Below are positions 1 through 8,957 of a stretch of DNA of 64,000 nt, piece after piece. The stretch is from an uncultured Bryobacteraceae bacterium. Lineage in GTDB: Bacteria; Acidobacteriota; Terriglobia; Bryobacterales; Bryobacteraceae. A program made the position numbers and the translations under genes. The stretch covers positions 186,001 to 250,000 of the forward strand of contig CALJAM010000011.1 of the NCBI GenBank assembly GCA_938027685.1. Direction: 5' to 3'. A model generated the notes under the pieces. It ran no database searches. It had not been told where the DNA came from and worked only from the letters and a program-made list of their open reading frames with translations. Position 1 is the stretch's first letter. The number at the start of each line of letters is the position of its first letter.

Positions 1-756
1 CTGCACATAGGTGCGGGTAAAGGCTCGCTGGAGATCGGCGGGGCGGACAATCCAGTGGTCAAGGACGCCTTCGGGAGGCCCTACGTGCCCGGCAGCTCGC
101 TGCGCGGCAAGCTGCGCGCCCTGCTGGAGCAGGCCTCCGGCCTGGCGGTGCCCTCCGAGCTGGTGTACCTGTCCCGGCGGAAGGGCCAGGAAGTCCGCAT
201 CCACCAGAGCGACCGCCCCGACGACGAGATCTGCCTGCTGTTCGGGCGGAATCCCGGCCGCATGGAGCGCGTGCAGGGCGAGCCGTTGGAATCCAGCCAT
301 GCCACGCCGGCGCGACTTACAGTTTGCGACGCCCCGCTCGATCCGGACAGCATCACGCCCCAGATGCGCGAGAACTTGGACGATGAGCTGACGGAGGTCA
401 AGAGCGAGAACGCCATCGACCGCATCACCTCGCAGGCGAATCCCCGCACGCTGGAGCGGGTTCCAGCCGGGGCCCGTTTCCGCGTACGCTTCATTCTCGA
501 CGTCCTCTGCGAAGAAGACAAGGCGTTGCTAGCGCGCTTAATCGAGGGCCTTCGCCTGCTCGAAGACGATTCGCTGGGCGGCGGCGGCTCGCGCGGCAGC
601 GGCCGTGTCCGCTTTGCCAATCTCCGTTTGGTGTGGCGCAACCGCAGCTACTACGCAACCGGCTCGCCTGAGGTGGAGTTGATCGCCCAAGCCGATCTAG
701 CCGCCTTGCAGGCGACGGCTCTACAGCCCGATTTCAGCGCCCGGCTGATACCCTGA
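1..756 (+). CDS. csm3: Type III-A CRISPR RAMP protein Csm3 (5' truncated)
   Basis: Backbone subunit of the Csm (type III-A) effector; each copy binds crRNA and cuts target RNA. The reading frame is already open at base 1, so the start lies outside the window; 251 residues are visible and probably fewer than 25 are missing. The visible N-terminus reads LHIGAGKGSLEIGGADNP, the family's opening block. The Asp at 46-48 matches the catalytic Asp of Csm3 (D33 in Streptococcus thermophilus). PYVPGSSLRGKLR and a late Gly-rich loop (LGGGGSRGSGRV) are RAMP signatures. csm4 begins 2 nt after the stop, so the genes are co-transcribed. Cas10, Csm2, Csm6 and an array would be expected upstream. Confidence 0.93.
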   Translation: MHIGAGKGSLEIGGADNPVVKDAFGRPYVPGSSLRGKLRALLEQASGLAVPSELVYLSRRKGQEVRIHQSDRPDDEICLLFGRNPGRMERVQGEPLESSHATPARLTVCDAPLDPDSITPQMRENLDDELTEVKSENAIDRITSQANPRTLERVPAGARFRVRFILDVLCEEDKALLARLIEGLRLLEDDSLGGGGSRGSGRVRFANLRLVWRNRSYYATGSPEVELIAQADLAALQATALQPDFSARLIP

Positions 757-758
757 AC

Positions 759-1814
759 ATGCAGCCAGGTTTGGTGGTTCGCTTCCGACCTGCGGGACCG
801 TGGCGCATCGGGCCGGACACCGGCGAGCGCGACGGGGTCGATACCCTGTACCACAGCGACAGCCTGTACTCCGCGCTGACGCAGTCCATGGCCCGGCTGG
901 GGCTGCTGGAGGAATGGTTGGAGGCGACGGTGGAAAGCGAGAAGCCTGCGGTGCTCATCAGTTCTTGCTTCCCTTATCTAGACGAGGTGCACCTGGTGGC
1001 GCCGCCGGCGACGCTCTGGCCGCCGCCCCTTTCTGCCAAGCTGCGCTGGGAAGGCGCACGCTTCGTACCGCTTTCCTTGGTGAACGACTTGCTTAGCGAG
1101 CGACCTGCCGACGAGAACGCGTGGCGGCTCGATGGCCCCAGCCAGTGTTTGCTGCCCGCCGACATCAAGTTTTCGGCGCCCGGACCCTTCCGACTGACGC
1201 GGCGACGGCGCGCAGCGGTAGATCGCCTTGCGGGTCACATCGAGCTGCACGACACCGCGTGCCTGGAGTTCGCCGAGGGCGGGGGCTTGTGGGGTTTGAC
1301 GGTCTTTCGTGACGAGGAGGCCTGCACACGTTGGATGCAGCCGTTGCGCGGGGCTTTCCAGCTTCTGGCCGACACCGGGCTGGGCGGCGAGCGCTCGCAG
1401 GGATGGGGGCACTCGCGGACGCCTGAGTTCATAGAGATCGAGTGGCCTGACACCCTGCTAACGGCGCCGGTCCTCGAATCGGGGGAGGATGGAGCAGGCG
1501 CATGGTGGCTGCTTTCACTGTTCGTGCCCGGGCCGGAGGACAGCGTGGATTGGGCGCGTTCACGTTTTACGCTGCTCAAGCGGGCCGGCCGCGTGGAAAG
1601 TCCGCAGGGCTGGGGCCTGCGCAAGAAAGTTTTGCATATGGTCGCCGAGGGCTCGGTCCTTCAGGCGAATCGGGCCTTGCGGGGTGCGGCAAAGAACGTA
1701 GCGCCGGAAGGATTCCCTCATCCGGTGATCCGGTACGGCCTGCCGCTGGCGCTGCGCATCGGGCCGGCAACTGCCGACAGGCCCGCAGCCGAACGCGGGA
1801 CGGGGGCGGCATGA
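759..1814 (+). CDS. csm4: Type III-A CRISPR RAMP protein Csm4
   Basis: Csm4 caps the 5'-handle end of the crRNA in the Csm complex and contacts Cas10. The protein has 351 residues, somewhat long for the family. The N-terminal part (VVRFRPAGPWRIGP, then DTLYHSDSLYSALTQSM) fits the Csm4/Cas5-group RAMP fold. A Gly-rich segment GLGGERSQGWGHS lies mid-protein and GWGLRKKVLHMVAEGS near the end; this late GWG-(K/R)-x-V stretch is typical of Csm4. The start is the ATG 2 nt after csm3. The stop overlaps the csm5 start as ATGA (1811-1814), indicating translational coupling. Identity rests on gene order plus these motifs; the family is divergent in sequence. Confidence 0.9.
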   Translation: MQPGLVVRFRPAGPWRIGPDTGERDGVDTLYHSDSLYSALTQSMARLGLLEEWLEATVESEKPAVLISSCFPYLDEVHLVAPPATLWPPPLSAKLRWEGARFVPLSLVNDLLSERPADENAWRLDGPSQCLLPADIKFSAPGPFRLTRRRRAAVDRLAGHIELHDTACLEFAEGGGLWGLTVFRDEEACTRWMQPLRGAFQLLADTGLGGERSQGWGHSRTPEFIEIEWPDTLLTAPVLESGEDGAGAWWLLSLFVPGPEDSVDWARSRFTLLKRAGRVESPQGWGLRKKVLHMVAEGSVLQANRALRGAAKNVAPEGFPHPVIRYGLPLALRIGPATADRPAAERGTGAA

Positions 1815-2953
1815 GGTACCGTCTAACTTGCCTGACTCCCGTTTTGGTGGGCAACGGGCAGAAATTGTCGCCCGTAGACTACATGGTCTGGCGCAATCAG
1901 GTCAACGTGCTGGACCAGCCCCGCATTTTCCGCTTGTTGGCGCGCGGGCCGCGCCTGGAGACTTACCTGGCGCAGCTTCGGCGCGCCGAGAAGCTGGACT
2001 TCGCCTCCTGGGGCGGCTTCGCGCAGAACTTTGCCGACCGGCGCATACCGTTCGAAAACGCGGCTGCGGCGGCTTATTGGGAGCGCGCTCGGGGCGAGAG
2101 CCTGCAGATTCCGGTGTTTGTCTCCGGTCCCCATGGTCCTTACCTGCCGGGCAGCGCTCTGAAAGGAGCCATACGCACGGGATTGTTATTCGCGGCCTGG
2201 AAGGACCGCCTGTCCGGCAGGCTCGAGGCGCTGGACGCGGAGCAAATGGCGCGGCGTCCGGGCGAAGTGCTGGAGCAGGAGGCGCTGGGAAGTTCCGGCG
2301 CCAACCTCATGCGCTTGGTGCGCGTATCGGATTCGCAGCCGGTGGGGACCGGCGCGCTGAAGGTTTACATGTTACGGGTGGCCACGCTGGAAGCGCGTGC
2401 CGGCGGCCAGTACGAGCTTGGCTGGAAACAGGCGCCCCGCGGCTGGGTGGATGCCCGGCGGGTGGAAGAAAGTACGCCGCTGTTCGCCGAGATGGCTGCG
2501 CCCGGCACGGTCTTCGAAGGCCAATGGCGGGAGAATTCGTACCTTAGCCAACCCGGCGTGTGGGAAGCGCTGGGATGGAAGGAGCCGCCGGACACCGCGG
2601 GGATCCTCCGAGTCGTCAATGAGTATGCTGCGCGGCTGCTCGATGTGCACCGCGAGTACGCGCGGCGCGCGGGCCTAACGCTGGTCGTTCGCAACCTCGA
2701 GCAGGTCGCTTCCCGGCTGCCGTCCGACGGCCGTAAGGCCTGCCTGCTCGCCATAGGCTGGGGCAGTGGCCTGCTGGCGAAGAGCGGTTTCCTGGACACG
2801 GCTTCGGAAGCCTATCGCCGAGCGATGTCGCAATCTCCCTTGTATTCGCGGGCGTTGTATGCCGGTCTTCCCTTCCCCAAGACCCGTCGCATTGTCTTCC
2901 TGGAGAACCAGCCGGCCACTCTGCCCGGCTGGGCCCTTCTCGAGCTCGAGTGA
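1811..2953 (+). CDS. csm5: Type III-A CRISPR RAMP protein Csm5
   Basis: Csm5 binds the 3' end of the crRNA in the Csm complex and helps recruit trimming nucleases. The 380-residue protein starts MRYRLTCLTPVLVGNGQKLS, matching the Csm5 opening (a 'TPVHIGNG'-like turn). It carries the RAMP motif YLPGSALKGAIRTGLL near residue 115 and a late SGLLAKSGF-like Gly-rich stretch, followed by LPFPKTRR. The ATG at 1811 is chosen because it overlaps the csm4 stop. The open frame extends upstream within csm4, but that part has no family similarity. It is the last cas gene here; dnaG starts 57 nt later with its own Shine-Dalgarno. Confidence 0.92.
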   Translation: MRYRLTCLTPVLVGNGQKLSPVDYMVWRNQVNVLDQPRIFRLLARGPRLETYLAQLRRAEKLDFASWGGFAQNFADRRIPFENAAAAAYWERARGESLQIPVFVSGPHGPYLPGSALKGAIRTGLLFAAWKDRLSGRLEALDAEQMARRPGEVLEQEALGSSGANLMRLVRVSDSQPVGTGALKVYMLRVATLEARAGGQYELGWKQAPRGWVDARRVEESTPLFAEMAAPGTVFEGQWRENSYLSQPGVWEALGWKEPPDTAGILRVVNEYAARLLDVHREYARRAGLTLVVRNLEQVASRLPSDGRKACLLAIGWGSGLLAKSGFLDTASEAYRRAMSQSPLYSRALYAGLPFPKTRRIVFLENQPATLPGWALLELE

Positions 2954-3010
2954 GGGTCGCGCGGGGCCACTACCGCGACCGCGCGCCACCATAATAGGAG
3001 GACGGGTGCG

Positions 3011-4729
3011 GTGGGCTTCATCGAGGAACTGAAATCCTCCGTGGACATCGTGGCGGTGGTGGGGCAGTATGTCCGCCTGAAACGCGCCGGCGGCGGCCAG
3101 CGCTGGGTCGGGCTCTGTCCCTTTCATACGGAGAAGACGCCGTCGTTCTCCGTGCATGCGACTCACCAATTCTTCAAGTGCTTCGGCTGCGGCATCGGCG
3201 GCGACGTCATCCGCTTCGTGATGGAGATCGAGCGCATGACGTTTTGGGAGGCGGTGAAACTGCTGGCGGAACGGCACGGAATTCCGTTGCCTCGTCGCGA
3301 GTTCGCGGATGCCGAGACCCGGCTGCGCGCCGCCCTTTACCGCATGCACGAGCTAGCAGCGGAGGCCTTCCGGCGCGGCTTGCAGGAATCAGTGGGCGCG
3401 GGGGCACGCCAGTACCTGGCGGCGCGCGGCGTCAGCCCGCGCTTGCAGGAGGAATTCGGCCTGGGCTACGCGGACGCGAGCGGCTCCACGTTGGCTCGGT
3501 TGCTGGAGCGCGAGGGTTTCACGCCGGAGGAGCTGGAGGCTTCGGGCCTGCTGCTGCGGCGCGCCGACGGCAGCTTTTTCGACCGTTTCCGCGGGCGCCT
3601 GATCTTCCCGATTCACAGCGAGTCCGGCAAGATCGTAGCCTTCGCCGGACGCGCGCTGGAGGCGGGCGACGAACCCAAGTACCTGAACTCACCGGAGACG
3701 CCCATTTATCGTAAGAGCTTCGTGCTTTACAACCTGCATCGCGCCCGCGAGGCGATCCGGAGGCTCGATCAGGCGGTGCTGGTCGAAGGTTACATGGACG
3801 TCATTGCGCTTTGGGGCGCAGGCGTGCGGCATGCCGTGGCCAGTTGCGGCACGGCGCTGACGCCGCAGCAGGTGCGCGTACTACGCCGGCACTCGGAAAA
3901 CGTGGTGGTGAATTTCGATCCCGACGCGGCGGGCGCGGGCGCGGCCGAGCGTTCCATTCAGGTGCTGCTCGACGAGAGCGTTCGCGTTCGTATTCTCGAG
4001 CTGGACGGCGGGTTGGACCCCGACGAGTACGTACGGCAGCGCGGCGCGGCCGCGTATCAGGCCCGGCTGGATCGGGCTCCCGGCTATTTCCACTGGCTCG
4101 CCGACCGTGCACGTGCCCGCTGGGATCTGAACACCACCGAGGGCCGGCTTTCGGCGCTACGCTTTCTGCTCCCCGCGGTGCAGCGCCTGCCGGACAGGCT
4201 CGAGCGGGCGGCGGTGGCCAGCGAATTGGCTTCGTATCTCGGCATCGAAGCAGGATCGGTGCTCGAGCATTTCCGCCGCTCGGCCGAGCGGAAACAGGCT
4301 ATGCCCGCGGTGATCAAGAGCGCGGTCCGGCCGGTCGAGAAGATCCTCATCCAGTGCCTTCTGGCGCGGCCTGAACTCCGCAGCGAGGTTGCGGCTGAAC
4401 TGGCCGGGCTCGATCTGGGGGCCCTGGCGACGCGGAGGATCCTCGAGACGCTGCTCGCGCTGGAGCAGGATGCGGGCTACGCAGAGCTGGAGGCGCGCCT
4501 GGAAGAAGGCGATCGCGAGCTGCTGGCCACGCTGGTTCTGGCCGATGAGGTCAGTGAGGAGGCGCTCACTGCTGATCAGGCCTGGGCCTGCGTGGAAAGC
4601 CTGCGCACCATGGGGCGCGAGGCGGAACGCAATCGGTTGCGATCGCTCATCAGGCAAGCCGAGCGTGTGGGCGATCTGGAGGAGGCTATGCGTCTGACGG
4701 CGGAACTGGCGAGGCTGGACCGGAGTTGA
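3011..4729 (+). CDS. dnaG: DNA primase DnaG
   Basis: Synthesises RNA primers for replication, working with the replicative helicase. The protein has 572 residues. The N-terminal CHC2 zinc finger ligands are visible (C36, H39, C57, C60). A primase catalytic core follows, with the Toprim motif EGYMD near residue 259 and the metal-binding FDPD near 303. The C-terminal helicase-binding region is less conserved. The GTG start follows AGGAGG (2996-3001) by 9 nt. rpoD lies 70 nt downstream, the classical dnaG-rpoD pairing. The unusual feature is its position directly behind a csm operon. Confidence 0.96.
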   Translation: MGFIEELKSSVDIVAVVGQYVRLKRAGGGQRWVGLCPFHTEKTPSFSVHATHQFFKCFGCGIGGDVIRFVMEIERMTFWEAVKLLAERHGIPLPRREFADAETRLRAALYRMHELAAEAFRRGLQESVGAGARQYLAARGVSPRLQEEFGLGYADASGSTLARLLEREGFTPEELEASGLLLRRADGSFFDRFRGRLIFPIHSESGKIVAFAGRALEAGDEPKYLNSPETPIYRKSFVLYNLHRAREAIRRLDQAVLVEGYMDVIALWGAGVRHAVASCGTALTPQQVRVLRRHSENVVVNFDPDAAGAGAAERSIQVLLDESVRVRILELDGGLDPDEYVRQRGAAAYQARLDRAPGYFHWLADRARARWDLNTTEGRLSALRFLLPAVQRLPDRLERAAVASELASYLGIEAGSVLEHFRRSAERKQAMPAVIKSAVRPVEKILIQCLLARPELRSEVAAELAGLDLGALATRRILETLLALEQDAGYAELEARLEEGDRELLATLVLADEVSEEALTADQAWACVESLRTMGREAERNRLRSLIRQAERVGDLEEAMRLTAELARLDRS

Positions 4730-4753
4730 GTTAGTCGGCAGCGGCAGGTGTTG

Positions 4754-4759
4754 TACAAT
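4754..4759 (+). promoter_or_regulatory. Candidate -10 element (TACAAT) for rpoD
   Basis: TACAAT lies between the dnaG stop and the rpoD start, 39 nt before the GTG, leaving room for an mRNA leader that contains GGAGG (4787-4791). No convincing -35 is present 16-18 nt upstream (TTAGTC is the closest). The same hexamer occurs before two other genes in this window. Confidence 0.4.
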
Positions 4760-4798
4760 GACTCAGACTGCTTCTGCCGGGCCGGCGGAGGGGATCCC

Positions 4799-6463
4799 GT
4801 GACACCCGACGACAGGGACGGGCGCATCAAGCAACTCATGGACTCCGGTAGGGAGAAAGGCTACGTGTTGTACCACGAGGTCAACGAGCTGCTTCCTGAG
4901 GACGTCGCGGGCGGGCCGGAACTGGAGGACTTGCTGGCGCAGTTGGACAGCGCCGGTGTCGAGATCCTCGAGGAACCGCGGTTCGAGCGCGGGCCGGAAG
5001 AGGAAGAACTGGGCGAGCTGGATGTGGCGGCCGAGGAGGAGGATGACAAGACGGCCGACCCGGTGCGCATGTACCTGCGCGAGATGGGTTCCGTCCCGTT
5101 GCTGACGCGCGAAGGCGAAATCGAGCTGGCGCGGCGCATCGAGCGGGGGCAGAACAAAGTCAGCAAGGCGCTTTCCCGGTGCCCGGTCGTCATCCGCGAG
5201 ATCTTCCGGCTCGCCGAAGCGGTGGCCTCGGGCGAGACGTCGATTCGCGACGTCCTGGTGATGCCCGATCTGGCCAACGAGGAGGCGCAGGAGAAGCAGA
5301 AGCAGGAATTCCTCGCCGCGGTCGAGGAGATCCGGCCTCTGTTCCACAAAGTCCAGCAGATGCGACGCAAGCTGGTGGCGGTGCCGCAGAGCACCAAGCC
5401 CAAGCAGCACCGCGCCCTGCGTAACGAGCTGGCGCGTCTGGCCGTTCAGGTCTCCCGCAGGGTGCGCGCTCTGCACTTCGATCCGCTCGTGCAGAGTCGT
5501 CTGGCCGACGCGGTGCGCAAAGCGGTGGAGGCCCTGCGGGTGCCGGAGCAGGAGATCGCGCGCCTGCAGCGCAAGCTGGAGGAGCCCGACGCCCCGGTGC
5601 GCGAGCTGCGCAAGGAGCTGCGGCAGCAGACGCAGCGCCTCAAACAACTCGAGCAGGAATTCGGCGCCAGCGCCTTCGAGTTGCGGCAGACGCTCAAGAG
5701 GATCGAAGAGGGCCAGCAGGAGGCCGACGCCGCCAAGAAGCAGTTGATCGAAGCCAACCTGAGGCTGGTGGTATCGATCGCCAAGCGTTACACGAATCGC
5801 GGTCTTCAGTTTCTGGACCTGATCCAAGAAGGCAACATCGGACTCATGAAAGCGGTGGACAAGTTCAACTACCGCCGCGGCTACAAGTTCTCCACCTACG
5901 CGACCTGGTGGGTGCGTCAGGCCATCACGCGGGCCATTGCCGATCAGGGGCGCACAATCCGCATTCCGGTCCACATGATCGAGACCATCAACAAACTCGT
6001 GCGCGCCCAGCGCCAGCTCCAGCAGGAGCACGGCCGCGAGCCCACCACCGAAGAGCTGGCGCGCAAGCTGGATATGCCGGTCTCCAAGGTGCGCAAGATC
6101 CTGCGCGTGGCGCAGGAGCCGATCTCGTTGGAAACGCCGGTAGGCGAAGAGGAAGAATCGCATCTGGGCGATTTCATCGTCGATCGGCAGGTGGCCTCGC
6201 CCTCGGAAGCAGTCATCAACCTGAACCTGCGCGAACAGACGGCCGAAGTTCTCAAGACGCTCAGTCCGCGTGAAGAGAAGGTCATCAAGATGCGCTTCGG
6301 ACTCATGGACGGCAGCGAGCACACGCTCGAAGAGGTGGGCCAGCACTTCGCCGTCACGCGCGAGCGCATCCGGCAGATCGAAGCCAAGGCCCTGCGCAAG
6401 CTTCGGCATCCCAGTCGCAGCCATCGCCTGCGTCCCTTCCTGAGCCTGCTCAAGGGCGGATAG
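4799..6463 (+). CDS. rpoD: RNA polymerase primary sigma factor RpoD (sigma-70)
   Basis: Housekeeping sigma factor that directs RNA polymerase to -35/-10 promoters. The 554-residue protein has a short region 1.1, region 1.2 ([20 protein letters not shown]), a charged non-conserved spacer, region 2 near residue 321 ([12 protein letters not shown], then [11 protein letters not shown] and [17 protein letters not shown]), region 3 and region 4 near 484-544 ([28 protein letters not shown]). The GTG at 4799 is chosen because GGAGG ends 7 nt before it and [17 protein letters not shown] is the usual family start. A TTG 51 nt upstream is in frame but lacks these signals. It follows dnaG in the same direction. 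Confidence 0.96.
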   Translation: MTPDDRDGRIKQLMDSGREKGYVLYHEVNELLPEDVAGGPELEDLLAQLDSAGVEILEEPRFERGPEEEELGELDVAAEEEDDKTADPVRMYLREMGSVPLLTREGEIELARRIERGQNKVSKALSRCPVVIREIFRLAEAVASGETSIRDVLVMPDLANEEAQEKQKQEFLAAVEEIRPLFHKVQQMRRKLVAVPQSTKPKQHRALRNELARLAVQVSRRVRALHFDPLVQSRLADAVRKAVEALRVPEQEIARLQRKLEEPDAPVRELRKELRQQTQRLKQLEQEFGASAFELRQTLKRIEEGQQEADAAKKQLIEANLRLVVSIAKRYTNRGLQFLDLIQEGNIGLMKAVDKFNYRRGYKFSTYATWWVRQAITRAIADQGRTIRIPVHMIETINKLVRAQRQLQQEHGREPTTEELARKLDMPVSKVRKILRVAQEPISLETPVGEEEESHLGDFIVDRQVASPSEAVINLNLREQTAEVLKTLSPREEKVIKMRFGLMDGSEHTLEEVGQHFAVTRERIRQIEAKALRKLRHPSRSHRLRPFLSLLKGG

Positions 6464-6516
6464 GAGCCGTTCGAGCGCGGGGCGCGTGAGCGCCGCCGTG
6501 CCACGGACCGAGGCGC

Positions 6517-7128
6517 TCAGTCTCGGGGCGGGGCGTAGATCTGCTCGACGAGCTCGGCGATGCTTTCGGGAACCAGATGGCGCCAGGGTCTGCCGGAGCG
6601 GATCCGCTCGCGCACCTCCGTAGCTGAAACGTGGTGGTAGTCTTCGCCGAGCTCGAGGGGGTGAATCCGGTCCGCCAGCTCCGCGGGAGGCTGCCAGACG
6701 TCGCCGCGGGGCGCCACCAGGAGCTGATACTCGCGGAGCTGCTCGCGAATGGCGCCGGGTCGGCCGTAGTCCCAGTTTACGATGCGCTCGGCCGCGTCAC
6801 GCCCGCAGACGAAGAACAGCTCGACGCCGGGCGGATACGCGGCGCGGCACTCGCGTGCGATCTCGATGAACAATCCGCCGTCGGAGACGGCCAGCGAAGA
6901 GCGAGGCAGATCCTGGAGCGCGGTTTGGAGCATGCGCAGACGGTCCTCGAAGGATGCTCCCTCGTAGGATTTGTGCGGGAAGCAGCGAGGCAGTATGAAG
7001 AGCACTTCGTCGACCCGCGCCAGCGCAGCGCGCGCCAGGGCCAGGTGAGCGCGCGTGGGCGGGTTGAACGTGCCCGGGAGCACGCCCAAGGCGGCAGGAC
7101 GGCCGGGAGCACGCCGCAGGAAGGTCAC
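6517..7128 (-). CDS. nadD: Nicotinate-nucleotide adenylyltransferase family protein
   Basis: Transfers AMP from ATP to nicotinate mononucleotide in NAD biosynthesis. The nucleotidyltransferase motif GVLPGTFNPPTRAHLAL (equivalent of GxFxPxHxGH) is near the N-terminus. The Thr-Arg-Ala-His version replaces the commoner H-x-G-H. SATEVRERIRSGRPW near the C-terminus matches the ISxTxIR motif. The chosen start is a GTG at 7128, preceded by AAGGG; upstream in-frame codons run into the divergent neighbour's start region. With about 203 residues the size is normal for NadD. It converges on rpoD. The altered active-site motif means a related adenylyltransferase is possible. Confidence 0.82.
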   Translation of the reverse strand: MTFLRRAPGRPAALGVLPGTFNPPTRAHLALARAALARVDEVLFILPRCFPHKSYEGASFEDRLRMLQTALQDLPRSSLAVSDGGLFIEIARECRAAYPPGVELFFVCGRDAAERIVNWDYGRPGAIREQLREYQLLVAPRGDVWQPPAELADRIHPLELGEDYHHVSATEVRERIRSGRPWRHLVPESIAELVEQIYAPPRD

Positions 7129-7175
7129 AATCCCTTGATACCGCAGAGAGGAAGCCGTGTGGCAGGCTGGAGAGG

Positions 7176-8270
7176 ATGACCCGACGGACGCTTCGCATCG
7201 CACTGCTCGGCCAGGGATTCATGGGCCGGGCCCATTCGAACGCCTTTCTGCAGGTGGAACATTTCTTCGACGTTCCGTTCGATCTGGAGTTGCGCGTGCT
7301 CTGCGGACGCGACCCGGAGCGCCTGGCGCGCATGGCGGCCACGTGGGGCTGGCAGGAGACCGCGACGGACTGGCGTCGCGTGGTCGAGCGGCCCGACATC
7401 GACCTGGTGGACGTAGCCCTGCCCAACGCGCTGCACGCGGAGGCGGCCATTGCCGCGGCGCGCGCCGGAAAGATCGTGCTCTGCGAGAAGCCCCTGGCGT
7501 TGAACGCCGCCGAGAGCGCGCGCATGGCGGAGGCGGCGCGCGGCGTGCCCACCATGGTCTGGTTCAACTACCGCCGCGTGCCTGCGGTAGCGTTCGCGCA
7601 CCGGTTGATCGAGCAAGGCAGGTTGGGCCGGATCTATCACTACCGCGCCGTCTACCTGCAACAGTGGGCGATGCGCGAAGACCTGCCGGCTACCTGGAAG
7701 CTCACGCGTAAGCAGGCTGGCTCGGGGGTGGTGGCGGATCTGGCGTCCCATCTGATCGATCTGGCCCTCTGGCTGAACGGGCCGATTCGCGAGGTAGCGG
7801 CCATGACCCACACCTTCGCCGTCGGCCGGGACGTGGAGGATGCGGGCCTCTTCCTGGCACGCTTCGAAAACGGTAGTCTGGGTTCGTTCGAGGCCACTCG
7901 ATTCGCAACCGGCTGCCGGAACCGGAACGCCTTCGAGATTCACGGCTCGCGGGGCATGCTCGCCTTCAATCTCGAAGATATGAACCGGCTCCGCTTCCTC
8001 GATGCTTCCGATCCGGAAGACGTTCAGGGTGCGCGCGATCTGTTGGTGACGGGGCCCGGCCATCCTTACGCGGAGCATTTCTGGAAGCCGGGTCACATTG
8101 TGGGCTACGAGCACACATTCATCGCGGCCCTGGCCGATTTTCTGGTGGCGCTATCGCGCGGCGAGCGTTTCCGCCCGGATTTCGAAGACGGTCACCGCGT
8201 GCAAGTCGTACTCGATGCCGTCGAACGATCCGCCGCAAGCGGGCAGTGGGTGCGCATCCCTGCGGGTTAA
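7176..8270 (+). CDS. Gfo/Idh/MocA family oxidoreductase
   Basis: NAD(P)-dependent dehydrogenase acting on a sugar, inositol or related polyol; the substrate cannot be read from sequence. The 364-residue protein begins with a Rossmann fold (RIALLGQGFMGRAHSNAF) and carries the family motif CEKPLALN near residue 104, whose Lys is catalytic. The C-terminal alpha/beta domain includes GSGVVADLASHLIDLALWL, in which the Asp/His pair fits the active site (DxxxH). The ATG follows GGAGAGG closely. It is divergent from nadD with a 47 nt gap and is followed after 12 nt by an unrelated zinc-ribbon protein. Confidence 0.92.
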   Translation: MTRRTLRIALLGQGFMGRAHSNAFLQVEHFFDVPFDLELRVLCGRDPERLARMAATWGWQETATDWRRVVERPDIDLVDVALPNALHAEAAIAAARAGKIVLCEKPLALNAAESARMAEAARGVPTMVWFNYRRVPAVAFAHRLIEQGRLGRIYHYRAVYLQQWAMREDLPATWKLTRKQAGSGVVADLASHLIDLALWLNGPIREVAAMTHTFAVGRDVEDAGLFLARFENGSLGSFEATRFATGCRNRNAFEIHGSRGMLAFNLEDMNRLRFLDASDPEDVQGARDLLVTGPGHPYAEHFWKPGHIVGYEHTFIAALADFLVALSRGERFRPDFEDGHRVQVVLDAVERSAASGQWVRIPAG

Positions 8271-8282
8271 AGTAGTAGCAGG

Positions 8283-8906
8283 ATGTTCACTTGGATTTGC
8301 CCGCAGTGCGGGCGTGAAGTTCCGCCGTCGGAAGCCGACTGTCCGTTTTGCGCGCAAGGCGGCCAGGCGCCGGCCGCGGCCCCGGCAGGGCCCGCCCCCT
8401 CGGCACGCGCCGCGAAACAGTGGCCATCGTGGGCGTTGACGGTGCTGTTCGCGGTCGGCTTCGCTGCGCTGGGGCTGGCAGGTTATTGGGCCTACCGGAG
8501 CCTGCGTCCTCGGGCGACACAGGCGACGCCACCGCCGCCGAAGCCTGCACTCGCGTTCGAACAACCGGAAGCAGCCGGTGCCAAACCTCACCCCCTGGCG
8601 CGACACGTTGAAATCACCGGCTTCCGGCTGAGCGAGGACGCGCGCCGGCGGGCAGCCATCCAGTTTGTCGTCGTGAATCATTCGGGCGCCGACCTTTCCG
8701 GTCTCGAGGCGGAGGTACAACTGACGGCGGTCAGCCCGAAGGGCGATCGTCAGCCGGTGGGCCGGTTTTCCTTCAGAGCGCCCAAACTGGGTCCTTACGA
8801 ATCGCGGGAACTCAAGGCTCCTCTCGAGACGAACCTGAGGGTTTACGAGCTGCCGGACTGGCAATTCCTACGCGCGGAGTTTCGGATTACTGCGCCCGCA
8901 CCGTGA
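8283..8906 (+). CDS. Zinc-ribbon, single-span membrane protein of unknown function
   Basis: No known function recognised. The 207-residue protein starts with a zinc ribbon (ICPQCGREVP, then CPFC), followed by a Pro/Ala-rich linker, one membrane segment near residues 48-70 (WALTVLFAVGFAALGLAGYW) and a soluble C-terminal beta-rich domain. That domain (HVEITGFRLSEDA, AAIQFVVVNHSGADLSGL) resembles the FxLYD-type beta-sandwich of secreted proteins. The zinc ribbon would be cytoplasmic and the C-domain outside if the N-in orientation holds. It lies 12 nt downstream of the oxidoreductase and probably shares its transcript. It could be a sensor or envelope scaffold; this is a guess. Confidence 0.8.
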   Translation: MFTWICPQCGREVPPSEADCPFCAQGGQAPAAAPAGPAPSARAAKQWPSWALTVLFAVGFAALGLAGYWAYRSLRPRATQATPPPPKPALAFEQPEAAGAKPHPLARHVEITGFRLSEDARRRAAIQFVVVNHSGADLSGLEAEVQLTAVSPKGDRQPVGRFSFRAPKLGPYESRELKAPLETNLRVYELPDWQFLRAEFRITAPAP

Positions 8907-8957
8907 GGGGGAGCCCGCGGTTTTGCCCGGTGCGTCCGGTGCTATGCTGAAAAACCG

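Noticed and set aside
2990-2995. CATAAT as a -10 for dnaG
   Set aside because: It would start transcription after the strong AGGAGG ribosome-binding site (2996-3001), removing it from the mRNA.
4763-6424. 553-codon minus-strand frame opposite rpoD
   Set aside because: Histidine/leucine-rich antisense of a clear sigma-70 gene.
7125-8114. 329-codon minus-strand frame opposite the oxidoreductase
   Set aside because: Antisense of the Gfo/Idh/MocA gene, which carries the Rossmann and EKP motifs.
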